A stretch of 64,000 bases of DNA from Actinobacteria bacterium HGW-Actinobacteria-1 (GCA_002841355.1 PHFB01000007.1:62001-126000), one strand, 5' to 3'; shown: positions 34,455-43,045, counted from the first letter of the stretch. Made by a program: numbers and translations. Notes: generated from the letters alone by a model not told the origin.

Positions 34455-36749
34455 ATGGTCGAGTTCGACCGGTCGGCGTTCATAAAGAAGTTCCAAGAGG
34501 AGGCGACGGAGTATCTCCAGCGCCTCAACGAGGGCGTCATCACGCTTGAGGCCGAGCCAGAGAACCGCGAGTTGATAGATCAGATGCTGCGCGATGCGCA
34601 CACGCTGAAGGGCTCGTCGCGCATGGTCGGTCTCATCGAGATATCCGATGTGGCGCATCGGCTCGAGGACATCATGGTGAAGGTCCGCGACGGCGACATG
34701 CGCTACGTTCCCGAAATGTCGGACGTGTTCTTCGAGGCGCTCGATACCATCGTGTTCCTCTCGGACAGCGCCGGCACGGACGTGAGCGAACAGACCGATA
34801 TCCCTGCACTGCTCGAGCGGCTTGCCGTGGTCGCAGGGAACGGCAAGAGCGATGACGAGGCAGAGGACGCGCCTGCGGAGCCGGAGGAAGAGAAGTCACC
34901 GGCACCCACGAAGCAGCCGGTCGGCGCAGAGAAGAAGCCGGCCAACAAGAGCGTGAAGAAGTCCTCGCCCAAGAAGGCCGTGCACGATGAAGAGACCCTG
35001 CAGACGCGGGTCCAGCACACGGTTCGCGTCCGGACCGAGCAGGTTGATCGGCTGTTGAACTTGGTCAGCGAAGTGGTAATCGCGCAGATCAAGGACGAGC
35101 AGCGCTCGCGAGACCTCCGTGGCCTTCAGGCGCTCATGAACGAGACGAACCAGCTCTGGAGCCGCGTTCGGACGTCGGCGGCGAACCTGTCGACACACGA
35201 CTCGGGGGGCTTCAACGAAGAGCTCGAGATGTTGGACGAACTGCTGGCCGACCAGCGCAAGCGCCTTGCATCGATCGTGAAGGTCGACGCGGAGGACGCA
35301 TCGCGGGCCTCGACGGTCGTCTCGGACTTGCAGGAACAGAGCATGGCGCTGCGCATGCTGCCGGTATCGACTGTGTTCAACACGTTCCCGCGTTCGGTGC
35401 GCGACCTCGCGCATCAGTTCAACAAGGACGTGGAGCTGGAGATAGAGGGCGGCGACACAGAGCTCGACAAGAAGGTACTCGAGGAGATAAACGACCCGCT
35501 CATCCATATCATGCGCAATGCGGTCGATCACGGCATCGAGAGCCCTGCCGAGCGCGAGGCCGCGGGCAAGCCCGCCAAAGGCACGATTCGCCTCGCCGCC
35601 AAGCAGGAGGGCGACCATATCGTCATAGAGATCGCCGATGACGGCGCCGGCATCGACCCGGACAAGGTTCGGGCGGCCGCCGTTCGCAAGGGCTATGTCT
35701 CGCAGACCGAAGCGAAGTCCATGTCGGACCGAGAAGCGAGCTACCTCATCTTTGAGGCCGGGTTCTCGACAAGCGCCATCATCACCGAGATCTCGGGCAG
35801 AGGCGTCGGCATGGACGTCGTCCGGGAGTTCATCGTCGAGAAGCTCAAGGGCTCTCTCGATGTGACGTCAGTCCTCGGGCAGGGAACGACGTTCCGTCTC
35901 ACGATTCCGCTCACGCTGGCAATCATCCGTGCGCTGCTGGTGAGCACCAGCGGTCGTACCTACGCGATTCCCACCGCTTCGATCGAGGAGACGCTGCGCA
36001 TAGACCCCGCCGAGGTCATCAAGGTCGAGGGCCGAGAAGTCATCCGGCGCCAGCGCCGCACGATCCCGATCGTGCACCTGCGCGACGTGCTCGGTCTCGA
36101 GTCCGGAGAAACCAGCGGGCGCAAGCTTCCCGTCGTGACGGTCGGATTCTCCGGTCACCGCATCGGATTCCTGGTCGATTCGTTCGTGGGTGAGCAGCAG
36201 ATCGTGATCAAGACGCTCGGCACGCACCTGGTACGCGTCGACAATGTCGCCGGTGTGACCATTCTCGGCGCAGGCGAGGTCGTCCCGATCCTGAACGTCC
36301 CGGATCTGATGCACCACGCACGGCAGCTTGCCGGTATGCGCACGCGTCAGGCCGCGGCTGCAAAGAAGGCCGAGTCCGGGCCGAAGCGCATCCTCATCTG
36401 CGAGGACTCCTTCACGACGCGCGAGCTGGAGCGCTCCATCTTCGAGGCTGCGGGCTACGATGTGGAGACCGCGACAGACGGGGCGCTCGGCCTGGCAAAA
36501 CTGCGCGAGGGGCTCAAGGTCGACGCTGTCGTGACAGACGTCCAGATGCCGAATATGACCGGCTTCGAGCTCACGCGCGCGATCAAGTCCGACTCGAGAC
36601 TCAAGGTCATCCCGGTCATCATCGTCACCTCTCTGGAGCGCGAAGAAGAGAAGGCCGAGGGTATCGAGGCCGGTGCAGATGCGTACATCACCAAGTCGGT
36701 CTTCAACCAAGACACGCTCATCGACACGGTCGAGCGCCTGATCAGGTAG
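34455..36749 (+). CDS. cheA: CheA histidine kinase with C-terminal receiver domain
   Basis: 764 residues. An Hpt domain carries phosphoacceptor His49 (D-A-H-T-L-K-G-S-S). A charged linker (residues ~130-180) is Lys/Glu/Pro-rich. Dimerisation and HATPase domains follow (N-A-V-D-H-G-I-E, D-D-G-A-G-I-D, G-R-G-V-G-M-D-V), then a CheW-like regulatory domain, and a receiver domain from about residue 640 (I-L-I-C-E-D-S, then V-V-T-D-V-Q-M-P). CheA-receiver hybrids occur in Frz, Pil-Chp and Pix-type systems; the receiver often acts as a phosphate sink. It lacks an obvious P2 domain. It should phosphorylate the single-domain regulator and CheB of the operon. Confidence 0.96.
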   Translation: MVEFDRSAFIKKFQEEATEYLQRLNEGVITLEAEPENRELIDQMLRDAHTLKGSSRMVGLIEISDVAHRLEDIMVKVRDGDMRYVPEMSDVFFEALDTIVFLSDSAGTDVSEQTDIPALLERLAVVAGNGKSDDEAEDAPAEPEEEKSPAPTKQPVGAEKKPANKSVKKSSPKKAVHDEETLQTRVQHTVRVRTEQVDRLLNLVSEVVIAQIKDEQRSRDLRGLQALMNETNQLWSRVRTSAANLSTHDSGGFNEELEMLDELLADQRKRLASIVKVDAEDASRASTVVSDLQEQSMALRMLPVSTVFNTFPRSVRDLAHQFNKDVELEIEGGDTELDKKVLEEINDPLIHIMRNAVDHGIESPAEREAAGKPAKGTIRLAAKQEGDHIVIEIADDGAGIDPDKVRAAAVRKGYVSQTEAKSMSDREASYLIFEAGFSTSAIITEISGRGVGMDVVREFIVEKLKGSLDVTSVLGQGTTFRLTIPLTLAIIRALLVSTSGRTYAIPTASIEETLRIDPAEVIKVEGREVIRRQRRTIPIVHLRDVLGLESGETSGRKLPVVTVGFSGHRIGFLVDSFVGEQQIVIKTLGTHLVRVDNVAGVTILGAGEVVPILNVPDLMHHARQLAGMRTRQAAAAKKAESGPKRILICEDSFTTRELERSIFEAAGYDVETATDGALGLAKLREGLKVDAVVTDVQMPNMTGFELTRAIKSDSRLKVIPVIIVTSLEREEEKAEGIEAGADAYITKSVFNQDTLIDTVERLIR

Positions 36750-36779
36750 CACGACCGGCACCGGAGGGGGCAGTATCAC

Positions 36780-37829
36780 GTGGCGGCACCAGCGCCTATA
36801 CGGGTCGTGATCGTTGACGACTCGCTTGTTGCCAGAGAGATGCTGGCCCAGATTCTTGCGACCGATCCCGCGATCGAGGTCGTCGGTCAGGCCGTTGACG
36901 GTCAGGACGGCGTCGATACCGTTGCGCGCCTCCGACCTGACCTTGTCACGATGGACATCCACATGCCGCGGATGGATGGCCTCGAGGCGACCGAACGCAT
37001 AATGGCGTACACGCCGACGCCGATCCTGGTCGTCTCTTCGTCGGTTCATGGCGAGGGCATGGGCCGTGCATTCGACGCGCTGTCCGCCGGTGCGCTGGAA
37101 GTGATCAAGAAGCCGGAGCCGCGTGACTGGGCCGACCTGGAGCGGATCGGCCGCGAGGTCATCCGCAAGGTGAAGATTCTGGCTCGCGTGAAGGTCATCA
37201 CCCACATCAGAGGGAAGCGGGGAGCGCCCGATCCGCACCAGAAGGTACCCGCTGTGCCTACATCAGGCGGTCATACGATCGTCGCGATCGGCTCCTCGAC
37301 TGGCGGGCCTTCAGCGCTCATGAGTGTGCTGAAGCCGCTGCCACGGACGTTCCCGCTACCCATCGTGATCGCACAACACATCGCGGACGGCTTCATCCCC
37401 GGCCTGGTGAACTGGCTTGACGGAAGCTGTACCGTCTCGGTGAAGGCGGCCGAGGATGGCATGACCATACAGCCCGGCGTCGCCTACTTCGCGCCCACAG
37501 GCCGCAACCTCAAGGTCGATGGCTCCCGTCTTGTCTTCTCGGCTCCCGAGAAGGGCCAGCTGTACATCCCCTCGGCGGACACGCTGCTTTCCTCGGTGGC
37601 GCGCACGCACCACGGTCGCGGCATAGGCGTGCTCCTCACCGGTATGGGCGCCGACGGCGCGTCCGGGCTCAAAGCGATGCGCGTTGCGGGCTCGCCCACG
37701 ATCGCGCAGGACGAAGAGACCTCGACGGTGTTCGGAATGCCGCGAGCCGCGATCGAGCTGGGGGCTGCTTCCAGCGTGCTTCCGGTGCAGGACATCGCAG
37801 CCGAGATTCTTCGCATGGTCGGTCGCTAG
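36780..37829 (+). CDS. cheB: Protein-glutamate methylesterase CheB
   Basis: 349 residues, GTG start. An N-terminal receiver domain (Asp59 in V-T-M-D-I-H-M-P) controls a C-terminal methylesterase. Its catalytic triad is visible: Ser in I-G-S-S-T-G-G-P, His in A-Q-H-I-A-D-G-F and Asp in G-M-G-A-D-G-A. It removes methyl groups from the receptor and completes the adaptation pair with CheR. It is the last gene of the operon; 24 bases later the murI promoter and gene begin. Confidence 0.96.
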   Translation: MAAPAPIRVVIVDDSLVAREMLAQILATDPAIEVVGQAVDGQDGVDTVARLRPDLVTMDIHMPRMDGLEATERIMAYTPTPILVVSSSVHGEGMGRAFDALSAGALEVIKKPEPRDWADLERIGREVIRKVKILARVKVITHIRGKRGAPDPHQKVPAVPTSGGHTIVAIGSSTGGPSALMSVLKPLPRTFPLPIVIAQHIADGFIPGLVNWLDGSCTVSVKAAEDGMTIQPGVAYFAPTGRNLKVDGSRLVFSAPEKGQLYIPSADTLLSSVARTHHGRGIGVLLTGMGADGASGLKAMRVAGSPTIAQDEETSTVFGMPRAAIELGAASSVLPVQDIAAEILRMVGR

Positions 37830-37840
37830 TCCGGAACCGC

Positions 37841-37846
37841 TATACT
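37841..37846 (+). promoter_or_regulatory. murI -10 giving a leaderless transcript
   Basis: TATACT ends seven bases before the murI ATG, which has no ribosome-binding site of its own. Initiation would be at or beside the A of the ATG. Confidence 0.5.
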
Positions 37847-37853
37847 GCTTGTC

Positions 37854-38789
37854 ATGCCTGATATGCGCGCGCTCCCCATCGGTGTGTTCGACTCCGGACT
37901 CGGCGGCCTCACGGTCGCCCGGGAGATCATGCGTACGCTGCCGGAGGAGTCGCTCGTCTACCTTGGGGACTCCGCGCGATGCCCGTACGGGCCGCGGGAT
38001 CGATCCGACGTTCGCGAGTTCGTGCTGGAGATAGGGAGCTGGCTTGCCAAGCGCCCCGTCAAGCTGATCGTGATCGCGTGCAACACCGCCACGGCCGCGG
38101 GTCTTCCGCTCGCGCAGCGCGTGTTCGACGTACCGGTCATAGGCGTCGTCGAGCCTGGTGCACGCGCTGCGGTGCAGGCGACCGTCAACCGCCGGGTCGG
38201 CGTCATCGCCACAGTCGGCACCGTTGAATCGGGCGCGTACAGTCGTGCCGTCAGAGCGCTCGATGCCGGCGTCACGGTCTTCTCGGCCGCGGCGCCTCGG
38301 TTCGTCGACGTGGTCGAGGCGGGTCTTCGCATGGACGACAGCCCCATCGAAGAATGGATGTCGCATACAGCCGATGTCTTCATCCGGCCTTCGTTCTACG
38401 AGATCTCTCGCGACTATCTGGACCCCCTCAAGCGCGCCGGCATCGACACGCTCGTCCTGGGGTGCACGCATTTCCCGCTTCTCTCCCCGGCGATCCAGCA
38501 GGTTGTGGGTCCCCAGGTTCGCCTCATCTCCTCGGCCGAGGAGACGGCGCGAGAGGTCGCCGAGACCCTTGCTGCGCGTGGGCAGCTCGCCGAGCGTTCT
38601 GGTGCGCCCGTACGCGAGTTCCACACGACCGGCGATGCGACCGAATTCGAGAACCTCGGCAGCCGCATACTCGGTGTCCCGACCGGTCCGGTCGGCACCG
38701 TGGGCGTCGAGACGCTCTCGTCGCGCGTCGACGATTCGATTCGGGCCGCTGCCGCGGCGTTCGCTGCCGAGGAGGAAGCATGCGACTGA
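37854..38789 (+). CDS. murI: Glutamate racemase
   Basis: 311 residues. It converts L- to D-glutamate for peptidoglycan. The two catalytic cysteines are in V-I-A-C-N-T-A-T-A and V-L-G-C-T-H-F-P-L-L. The start motif G-V-F-D-S-G-L-G-G-L-T-V is standard. It is about 40 residues longer than the usual ~265-270, with an Ala/Glu-rich C-terminal tail. The metallo-beta-lactamase-fold gene overlaps its stop by ten bases. Confidence 0.96.
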   Translation: MPDMRALPIGVFDSGLGGLTVAREIMRTLPEESLVYLGDSARCPYGPRDRSDVREFVLEIGSWLAKRPVKLIVIACNTATAAGLPLAQRVFDVPVIGVVEPGARAAVQATVNRRVGVIATVGTVESGAYSRAVRALDAGVTVFSAAAPRFVDVVEAGLRMDDSPIEEWMSHTADVFIRPSFYEISRDYLDPLKRAGIDTLVLGCTHFPLLSPAIQQVVGPQVRLISSAEETAREVAETLAARGQLAERSGAPVREFHTTGDATEFENLGSRILGVPTGPVGTVGVETLSSRVDDSIRAAAAAFAAEEEACD

Positions 38790-39529
38790 CGGTGCTTGGA
38801 TCATCTGCTTCATACGCCGACGCGGGCAGGGCATGCTCCGGGCATCTCATTCGCTCCGGTGGTGACGCCGTGCTCTTCGATTGCGGCAACGGTGTGCTCG
38901 CCAACCTTGCAACAGTCATGGACCCGCTCGGCCTCAAGGCTGTGCTGATCACGCACGAACATATCGACCACTTCGCGGACATCTACGCGTTGCAAGCGGC
39001 GTTGCGCTACGCTCCCGCCGGTGCCGCTCCCGCATTGCCGCTCTACGTGCCTCCCGGTCTGTTCGAGCGGATGGGTGCGGTGCTCGACCAGAAGGGCCAG
39101 CGTGAGCTAGCGGAAGCGTTCCTCGTGCACGAGCTTGAGGTCGGCATGGACCTGCATTTCGGACGGATCACCGTGCATGTGGGCGAGGGCGACCATGTGG
39201 ACCCCACGTTCACGCTCACGGCGTCCGACGGTGAGGCGCGTATCGTCTACACGTCGGACACGCGCCTCGGTGACGCCGCGCTTGCCGCGGCGATCGATGC
39301 CGACATTCTCCTGACGGAGGCGACGCTGCCGCCGGAGTACGCCGGGCGCGCAGCGCACATGACCCCTGCCGAGGCGGGGGAGCTCGCCGCTCGCGCAGGC
39401 GTCCACACCCTTGTTCTCACACACCTCTGGCCCACGGTCGACCGCGAAGCCGCGGCCGCCGAGGCGGGTGTCGCTTTCAAAGGTCGTATCATCGTGGCAA
39501 GCGAACTCGACGAGATCGCTCCGGAGTAG
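38780..39529 (+). CDS. Metallo-beta-lactamase-fold hydrolase
   Basis: 249 residues. The metal-binding motif T-H-E-H-I-D-H-F near residue 58, a following G-E-G-D-H, the Y-T-S-D-T strand and a final T-H-L-W-P histidine fit the RNase Z-like/MBL-fold family. AGGAGGAAGC precedes the ATG at 38780. It lies between murI and rph, a position where such proteins often occur in actinobacteria; it is sometimes called a cAMP phosphodiesterase or ribonuclease Z relative, but the substrate is not clear. It lacks the flexible arm of tRNase Z. Confidence 0.83.
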   Translation: MRLTVLGSSASYADAGRACSGHLIRSGGDAVLFDCGNGVLANLATVMDPLGLKAVLITHEHIDHFADIYALQAALRYAPAGAAPALPLYVPPGLFERMGAVLDQKGQRELAEAFLVHELEVGMDLHFGRITVHVGEGDHVDPTFTLTASDGEARIVYTSDTRLGDAALAAAIDADILLTEATLPPEYAGRAAHMTPAEAGELAARAGVHTLVLTHLWPTVDREAAAAEAGVAFKGRIIVASELDEIAPE

Positions 39530-39538
39530 GAGGAGTAC

Positions 39539-40288
39539 ATGCAACGTTCAGGCGATCGCGGGGCTGATGCCCTGCGGCCTGTCCGCATCACCCGCGGATA
39601 CCTCAAGCACGCGCACGGCTCGTGCCTGATCGAACTCGGCGACACGCGCGTGCTGTGCGCTGCGATGATGTCGGATTCCGTGGCCGGCTGGCGTCGCGGG
39701 TCGGGTCTCGGCTGGATCACCGCCGAGTACTCGCTTCTGCCTGCATCCACCCACACCCGTACCCGCCGAGAGGTGAGCCTGGGCGCTCCAGGCGGTCGCA
39801 CGCACGAGATCCAGCGGCTTATCGGTCGCTCGCTTCGCTCGGTGGTCGATATGGGCGGCATGGGCGGTGAGTTCACGCTCAACGTGGACTGTGACGTGAT
39901 TCAGGCCGACGGTGGAACGCGCACGGCTGCCATCACTGGCGCGTACATCGCCGTCTACGACGCGTTTTCGACCTGGCGTGACGCGGGCAAGATCAAGGAG
40001 ATCCCGCTGCTTGACGCGGTCGCCGCCACGTCCGTGGGTATGGTCGACGGCGTCGAGCTGCTCGACCTCGACTACTCCGAGGACAGCAACGCCGAGATCG
40101 ACATGAACGTCGTCGTGGACGGGCAGGGTCGGTTCATCGAGGTGCAGGGCACGGGAGAGCGCACGCCGTTCGACCGCGCACGCCTCGATGGACTGCTCGA
40201 CCTGGCCCTCGTGGGCACCGGTCGTCTTGTGGAGCTGCAGCGACGTGTCATTGCCGAGAACCTGGAGACGCTCGATGAGCGCTGGTGA
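39539..40288 (+). CDS. rph: Ribonuclease PH
   Basis: 249 residues. It is a phosphorolytic 3'-5' exonuclease that trims tRNA 3' ends. Motifs are R-P-V-R-I-T-R-G-Y-L-K-H-A-H-G-S, T-A-E-Y-S-L-L-P-A-S-T, R-E-I-Q-R-L-I-G-R-S-L-R and D-L-D-Y-x-E-D-S-x-A-x-x-D-M-N. GGAGGAG precedes the ATG. The tRNA cluster follows about 580 bases later, after rdgB. Confidence 0.96.
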   Translation: MQRSGDRGADALRPVRITRGYLKHAHGSCLIELGDTRVLCAAMMSDSVAGWRRGSGLGWITAEYSLLPASTHTRTRREVSLGAPGGRTHEIQRLIGRSLRSVVDMGGMGGEFTLNVDCDVIQADGGTRTAAITGAYIAVYDAFSTWRDAGKIKEIPLLDAVAATSVGMVDGVELLDLDYSEDSNAEIDMNVVVDGQGRFIEVQGTGERTPFDRARLDGLLDLALVGTGRLVELQRRVIAENLETLDERW

Positions 40289-40787
40289 GAAGCGTCGCGT
40301 GATCGTCGCCTCGACCAATCACGGCAAGCTGGCCGAGATCCGCTCGGCGCTTGATTTCGACGACCTCGAGTTCGTTACAGCTGCGGATCTTGGTCGCGAA
40401 CCCTTGGAGGTCGAAGAGACCGGCGAGACGTTCGCGGAGAACGCGCTGCTGAAGGCCCGTGCGTACGCCGAGACGTTCGGCCTGGCGGCTCTTGCGGACG
40501 ACAGCGGTCTCGAGGTCGATGCGCTCGACGGCGCACCCGGGGTCCGCTCGGCGCGCTACTCGGGCGAGGGCGCGACCGACGCGCGCAACAACGAGAAGCT
40601 GCTTGCGGCGCTCGATGGCGTGCATGGCGTGCACCGCAGCGCGCGGTTCCGCTCGGCCATCGCGCTTATGGAGCCGGATGGCACCGCGCTGACCGCGGAT
40701 GGTGCGTGCGAGGGCGCGATCGGCTTCGAGGGCCGAGGTGATGGCGGTTTCGGCTACGACCCGCTCTTCCTGCCCGCCGGCGGGTAG
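40275..40787 (+). CDS. rdgB: XTP/dITP diphosphatase, C-terminally truncated
   Basis: 170 residues of the Ham1/RdgB family, which cleanses pools of non-canonical purine nucleotides. The N-terminal S-T-N-H-G-K-L-A-E-I, F-A-E-N-A-L-L-K-A-R, L-A-D-D-S-G-L-E-V and F-G-Y-D-P-L-F-L-P motifs are intact. The protein stops directly after P-L-F-L-P-A-G-G. Family members normally run ~195-200 residues and end with a segment carrying an S-H-R motif that helps bind the substrate; that segment is absent in all frames downstream. The stop lies 82 bases before a tRNA gene. Truncation by an event at the tRNA cluster is the likely cause. Activity is uncertain. Confidence 0.9.
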   Translation: MSAGEKRRVIVASTNHGKLAEIRSALDFDDLEFVTAADLGREPLEVEETGETFAENALLKARAYAETFGLAALADDSGLEVDALDGAPGVRSARYSGEGATDARNNEKLLAALDGVHGVHRSARFRSAIALMEPDGTALTADGACEGAIGFEGRGDGGFGYDPLFLPAGG

Positions 40788-40807
40788 CGCTCAGACGGCT
40801 GCGCGAA

Positions 40808-40813
40808 TATACT
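40808..40813 (+). promoter_or_regulatory. -10 element for the tRNA cluster
   Basis: TATACT, 55 bases before tRNA-Pro. Confidence 0.45.
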
Positions 40814-40868
40814 GTTGCTCGCCCTCGGGGCGGGTCGTCCGGTAAGGCCCACGTTTCGGGCATGACGT

Positions 40869-40945
40869 CGGGCTGTAGCGCAGCTTGGTAGCGCATCTGC
40901 TTTGGGAGCAGAGGGTCGCAGGTTCGAATCCTGTCAGCCCGACCA
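40869..40945 (+). tRNA. tRNA-Pro (TGG)
   Basis: 77 nucleotides including the encoded CCA. The acceptor stem CGGGCTG pairs with CAGCCCG, the anticodon loop is TTTGGGA with anticodon TGG, and GGTTCGAATCC forms the T-arm. Confidence 0.96.
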
Positions 40946-40950
40946 GTTTT

Positions 40951-41026
40951 GCGGCGGTAGTTCAATTGGTAGAGCATCAGCCTTCCAAGCTGATTGTTGC
41001 GGGTTCGAGTCCCGTCCGCCGCTCCA
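40951..41026 (+). tRNA. tRNA-Gly (TCC)
   Basis: 76 nucleotides including CCA. The acceptor stem GCGGCGG pairs with CCGCCGC; the anticodon loop CTTCCAA gives TCC. Confidence 0.96.
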
Positions 41027-41091
41027 TTGACAATAGGTCGACCCAAAGGTACTGTCGGCACTCGGCAGTCCGGTGGTCGTCTCCGATATAC

Positions 41092-41168
41092 GCGCCCGTA
41101 GCTCAGCTGGATAGAGCGGGAGACTTCTAATCTCTAGGTCGGGGGTTCGAATCCCTCCGGGCGTGCCA
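41092..41168 (+). tRNA. tRNA-Arg (TCT)
   Basis: 77 nucleotides including CCA. The acceptor stem is GCGCCCG with CGGGCGT; the anticodon loop CTTCTAA gives TCT, reading AGA. Confidence 0.95.
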
Positions 41169-41180
41169 TTACCACACATG

Positions 41181-41257
41181 GTGGGTGTAGCTCAGTTGGT
41201 TAGAGCGTCGGACTGTGGCTCCGAAGGTCGCGGGTTCGAGCCCCGTTACCCACCCCA
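41181..41257 (+). tRNA. tRNA-His (GTG)
   Basis: 77 nucleotides including CCA. The anticodon loop CTGTGGC gives GTG. Position 73 is C and the base before the acceptor stem is G (41180), as expected for the extra G-1 of tRNA-His. Confidence 0.96.
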
Positions 41258-41266
41258 GGTGACACC

Positions 41267-41290
41267 CGGGGCTCCGGAAACGGAGCCCCG
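41267..41290 (+). terminator. Terminator after tRNA-His
   Basis: A 10-base-pair stem CGGGGCTCCG with CGGAGCCCCG closed by a GAAA tetraloop. The downstream run is not T-rich, but it separates the first four tRNAs from tRNA-Lys, which has its own promoter. Confidence 0.7.
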
Positions 41291-41309
41291 TGCGTAAAAG
41301 ACAGACGGC

Positions 41310-41337
41310 TTGCATTTCATTCGGCAGGTTGTAGAAT
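41310..41337 (+). promoter_or_regulatory. Promoter of tRNA-Lys
   Basis: TTGCAT (41310-41315) and TAGAAT (41332-41337), 16 bases apart, 15 bases before the tRNA. Confidence 0.55.
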
Positions 41338-41352
41338 GTCCTAGCGTTTGAT

Positions 41353-41428
41353 GGGCCGTTAGCTCAGCTGGTAGAGCAGGGGACTCTTAATCCCAAGGTC
41401 ATAGGTTCGATCCCTATACGGCCCACCA
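41353..41428 (+). tRNA. tRNA-Lys (CTT)
   Basis: 76 nucleotides including CCA. The acceptor stem GGGCCGT pairs with ACGGCCC; the anticodon loop CTCTTAA gives CTT. The last 13 bases are duplicated directly afterwards. Confidence 0.95.
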
Positions 41429-41441
41429 ATACGGCCCACCA
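41416..41441 (+). repeat. Tandem duplication of tRNA-Lys 3' end
   Basis: ATACGGCCCACCA occurs twice in immediate tandem: as the tRNA 3' end (41416-41428) and as a free copy (41429-41441). This may be slippage or the scar of an element that used the tRNA as an attachment site. Confidence 0.8.
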
Positions 41442-41455
41442 TCGATACTTCGAAG

Positions 41456-41482
41456 GTCGACGCCTCTGGCGGCGGCCTTTTT
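41456..41482 (+). terminator. Terminator after tRNA-Lys
   Basis: GTCGACGCC pairs with GGCGGCGGC (one mismatch, one wobble, loop TCT), followed by CTTTTT. Confidence 0.7.
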
Positions 41483-41512
41483 GCTATCATGGATGCTTGG
41501 CTCGTTAGCCAC

Positions 41513-41596
41513 GCGGGCGTGGCGGAATGGCAGACGCGCCGGGTTTAGGTCCCGGTGGGGAAACTCGTGGAGGTTCAAATCCTCTCGCCCGCACCA
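41513..41596 (+). tRNA. tRNA-Leu (TAG)
   Basis: 84 nucleotides with a long variable arm and encoded CCA. The acceptor stem GCGGGCG pairs with CGCCCGC; the anticodon loop TTTAGGT gives TAG. A TATCAT at about 41485 is a possible -10. Confidence 0.95.
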
Positions 41597-41654
41597 TTTC
41601 GTCCCTGTAGAACCGCGATGAGCGTGCTGTCAGACCCGTACACCTGGAGGATCG

Positions 41655-43043
41655 TTGGAAACCACTGCCGAGCGTTTGGAAGGCAATCTCGTTCGCCTGA
41701 CCGTTACCGTTCCTGCGGCTGATGTCGACGCCGCTATCGAGAAAGCGTACCGCGACGTCGCGGCTAAGCTGCGCATCCCGGGCTTCCGTCCCGGCAAGGC
41801 GCCCAAGACGATCATCGACTCGCACGTCGGTGCCGAGGCCGTGCTGGCCGAAGCACAGGAGGAGATCGTCGACGCCACGTACCCCCTGGCTATCGATGCC
41901 GAGGAGCTGCGTCCGATCGAGTCGCCCGACATGGGTGAGCTCGACGGTCTCGTCCCCGGTGAGCCGTTCACGTACGTCGCCGAGATCGTGACCCGACCCG
42001 AGTTGTCGCTTACCTCGGTCGACGACCTGAAGGTCTACGCCGGTGCCAAGACCACCAGCGACGCCGAGATCGACCAGCAGATCGAGCAGACCCGCGAGCG
42101 TTTCGCGACGGTCGAGTCGGCCGAGCGCCCCGTCGCCGCTGGCGACTTCGTGCTTCTCTCGTTCGTCGGCACTGTTGACGGCGAGGCGTACGAGGGCAAT
42201 ACGGTGGACAAGTATCTGTTCGAGCTCGGCCGGGGTCTTATGCCCACTGAGTTCGATGACGCGCTCATCGGCGCATCTGCCGGCGATCAGGTCGTGGCGG
42301 AGTTCGCGATTCCCGAGACCTCCTCGAACGAGGAGTTCGTCGGCAAGCAGGCTCGCTTCGACATCACGGTGCACGAGGTCAAGGCGAAGATCATGCCCGC
42401 CCTCGACGACGAGTTCGCGGCCAGCGTCGGTGGCTTCGACAGCATGGACGAGCTGCGTGAGGACATCCGCAAGAAGATGGACGAGAGCAAGGCACTTGGC
42501 CACATGCGCCGCGTCGAGCTGCTCTCCCGTGAGCTCATCGCATCGCGTCTCGACGGCGAGGTGCCCGAGGCCATGGTCAAGCAGCGCTCGGCGAGCATGA
42601 CCCGCGACTTCTTCGAGAGCCTCGACGAGCGCAACATCACGCTCCCCGCATATGTCGAAGCGACCGGCGTCGACGTCGCGCAGATCCAGGCCGATATCGC
42701 CGAGCAGTCGCTGATGCGTGTGACCGAGGAGCTCGCACTTGAGGCGCTTTTCCGCGCAAAGGGTATGGAAGTCACGGATGCTGATTTCGACGAAGCGGTG
42801 CTCGAGATCGCCGGTGGCGACGAAGCGGCCGTCGAGAAGACCCTCGAGGGTCTCCGCGAAGCGGGTGCGACGCCGATCGTGAAGGAAAGCATCGTCCACC
42901 AGAAGGCCCTCGAGTGGCTTCTGGCGAATGTCGAGATCCTCGAAGACGAGCCGGAGGCTCCCGAGGAGAAGAAGGCAAAGAAGGCCGCGCCGAAGCGCAA
43001 GAGCGCCAAGGCGGACAAGGCTGAGAAGGCCGAAGAGGAGTAG
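41655..43043 (+). CDS. tig: Trigger factor
   Basis: 462 residues, beginning at TTG four bases after a GGAGG. It is a ribosome-associated chaperone that binds nascent chains at the exit tunnel. The ribosome-binding signature G-F-R-P-G-K-A-P is near residue 47, the FKBP-type prolyl isomerase domain covers about 150-235, and a C-terminal helical domain follows. A Lys/Ala/Glu-rich tail of about 30 residues (from E-E-K-K-A-K-K) is longer than usual. It lies directly before clpP-clpX, the standard arrangement. Confidence 0.96.
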   Translation: METTAERLEGNLVRLTVTVPAADVDAAIEKAYRDVAAKLRIPGFRPGKAPKTIIDSHVGAEAVLAEAQEEIVDATYPLAIDAEELRPIESPDMGELDGLVPGEPFTYVAEIVTRPELSLTSVDDLKVYAGAKTTSDAEIDQQIEQTRERFATVESAERPVAAGDFVLLSFVGTVDGEAYEGNTVDKYLFELGRGLMPTEFDDALIGASAGDQVVAEFAIPETSSNEEFVGKQARFDITVHEVKAKIMPALDDEFAASVGGFDSMDELREDIRKKMDESKALGHMRRVELLSRELIASRLDGEVPEAMVKQRSASMTRDFFESLDERNITLPAYVEATGVDVAQIQADIAEQSLMRVTEELALEALFRAKGMEVTDADFDEAVLEIAGGDEAAVEKTLEGLREAGATPIVKESIVHQKALEWLLANVEILEDEPEAPEEKKAKKAAPKRKSAKADKAEKAEEE

Positions 43044-43045
43044 GT

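Noticed and set aside
40788-40868. The missing RdgB C-terminus in another frame
   Set aside because: All three frames after the stop were read by eye and none resembles the Ham1 C-terminus.
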